The notes beneath the pieces were generated by a model that did no database searches, was not told the DNA's origin, and saw only the letters and a program-made list of their open reading frames with translations. Made by a program: the position numbers and the translations under genes. This document shows positions 20,546 through 20,748 of a stretch of 20,748 nt of DNA, piece after piece; within the stretch, counting starts at the first letter, position 1; every line of letters starts with the position of its first letter. The stretch is taken from contig CABUUK010000044.1 of assembly GCA_902494765.1 (NCBI GenBank), positions 1 through 20,748 on the forward strand, in the 5' to 3' direction. This DNA comes from an uncultured Collinsella sp. (GTDB lineage Bacteria > Actinomycetota > Coriobacteriia > Coriobacteriales > Coriobacteriaceae).

Positions 20546-20748
20546 ATGTGGGCATACGAGACGACGTTCTATCAGATCTATCCGCTGGGCTTTTGTGGAG
20601 CTCCGCGCGAAAACGCCGCCCCTGTTGCCGAGGATGAGCTCGCCCAGGCCGCCGATGCCACAGCTAGCCCCGATGCGCCCATCATGAAGATTGCCAAATG
20701 GGCCGACTACCTGCAGGAACTCGGCGTTGGCACTGTGCTCATCAACCC
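20546..20748 (+). CDS. Alpha-amylase-family (GH13) glycoside hydrolase, 5' part
   Basis: Only 67 codons plus two bases are inside the window. The protein starts MWAYETTFYQIYPLGFCGAP, the first beta strand pattern (YQIYP) of the GH13 catalytic barrel, and LQELGVGTVLIN near the end matches the second strand region. No signal peptide is present, so a cytoplasmic glycoside hydrolase or transglycosidase is likely. The insert of about 30 Ala/Asp/Glu-rich residues between them is unremarkable. GGGAGG lies 5 nt before the ATG, and TACAAT (20505-20510) could be its -10 box. Specificity cannot be decided without the rest. Confidence 0.85.
   Translation, partial: MWAYETTFYQIYPLGFCGAPRENAAPVAEDELAQAADATASPDAPIMKIAKWADYLQELGVGTVLIN

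Overview
The window looks like chromosomal DNA from a Coriobacteriia member, most likely Collinsella or a close relative. That is inference from high-GC codon use in conserved genes, the gene mix (FeoA-FeoB fusion, ABC_sub_bind lipoprotein transporter, short intergenic hairpin repeats) and general familiarity; no database was searched.

Left part (1-4905, + strand) is a translation and transcription core. An AT-rich, palindrome-bearing leader and a near-consensus promoter precede tRNA-Tyr, tRNA-Thr, tRNA-Met and tuf (EF-Tu), closed by a strong terminator. A second promoter with an almost identical -35 neighbourhood drives rpmG, tRNA-Trp, secE, nusG, rplK and rplA, closed by a terminator. The order resembles the classical tRNA-tufB-secE-nusG-rplKA cluster, but rplJ/rplL do not follow rplA.

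Middle part (4918-15180, - strand) holds separate units. From right to left: a standalone glucose-type PTS IIA; asnS; a helix-turn-helix/WYL-type regulator; a three-gene ABC importer (lipoprotein, permease, ATPase) of the ABC_sub_bind family; an MscS channel preceded by a signal-peptide-like ORF that lacks a normal start codon; and a two-gene unit in which a soluble protein, ParB-like fold joined to a BMP/PnrA nucleoside-binding fold, overlaps by 4 nt with a metallophosphoesterase. That last pair is the best candidate for an undescribed system.

Right part (15343-20748, + strand) carries an alpha/beta hydrolase (esterase-like), a 472-bp gap packed with hairpin repeats and the feo promoter, a fused FeoA-FeoB ferrous iron transporter, a SotB-like MFS sugar efflux protein, and the first 67 codons of a GH13 alpha-amylase-family enzyme cut by the window edge.

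The gaps are unusually structured. Several - strand genes end in a hairpin that begins in or directly after the TAA stop and carries a GGGACAG or GGGAC core; two such copies (44 bp) are near identical. A second hairpin family shares TTGCGGTGAAATA ends. A 62-bp hairpin unit is tandemly repeated before feoAB. Short palindromes mark the promoters of the regulator, PTS IIA, BMP-fusion and feo genes.
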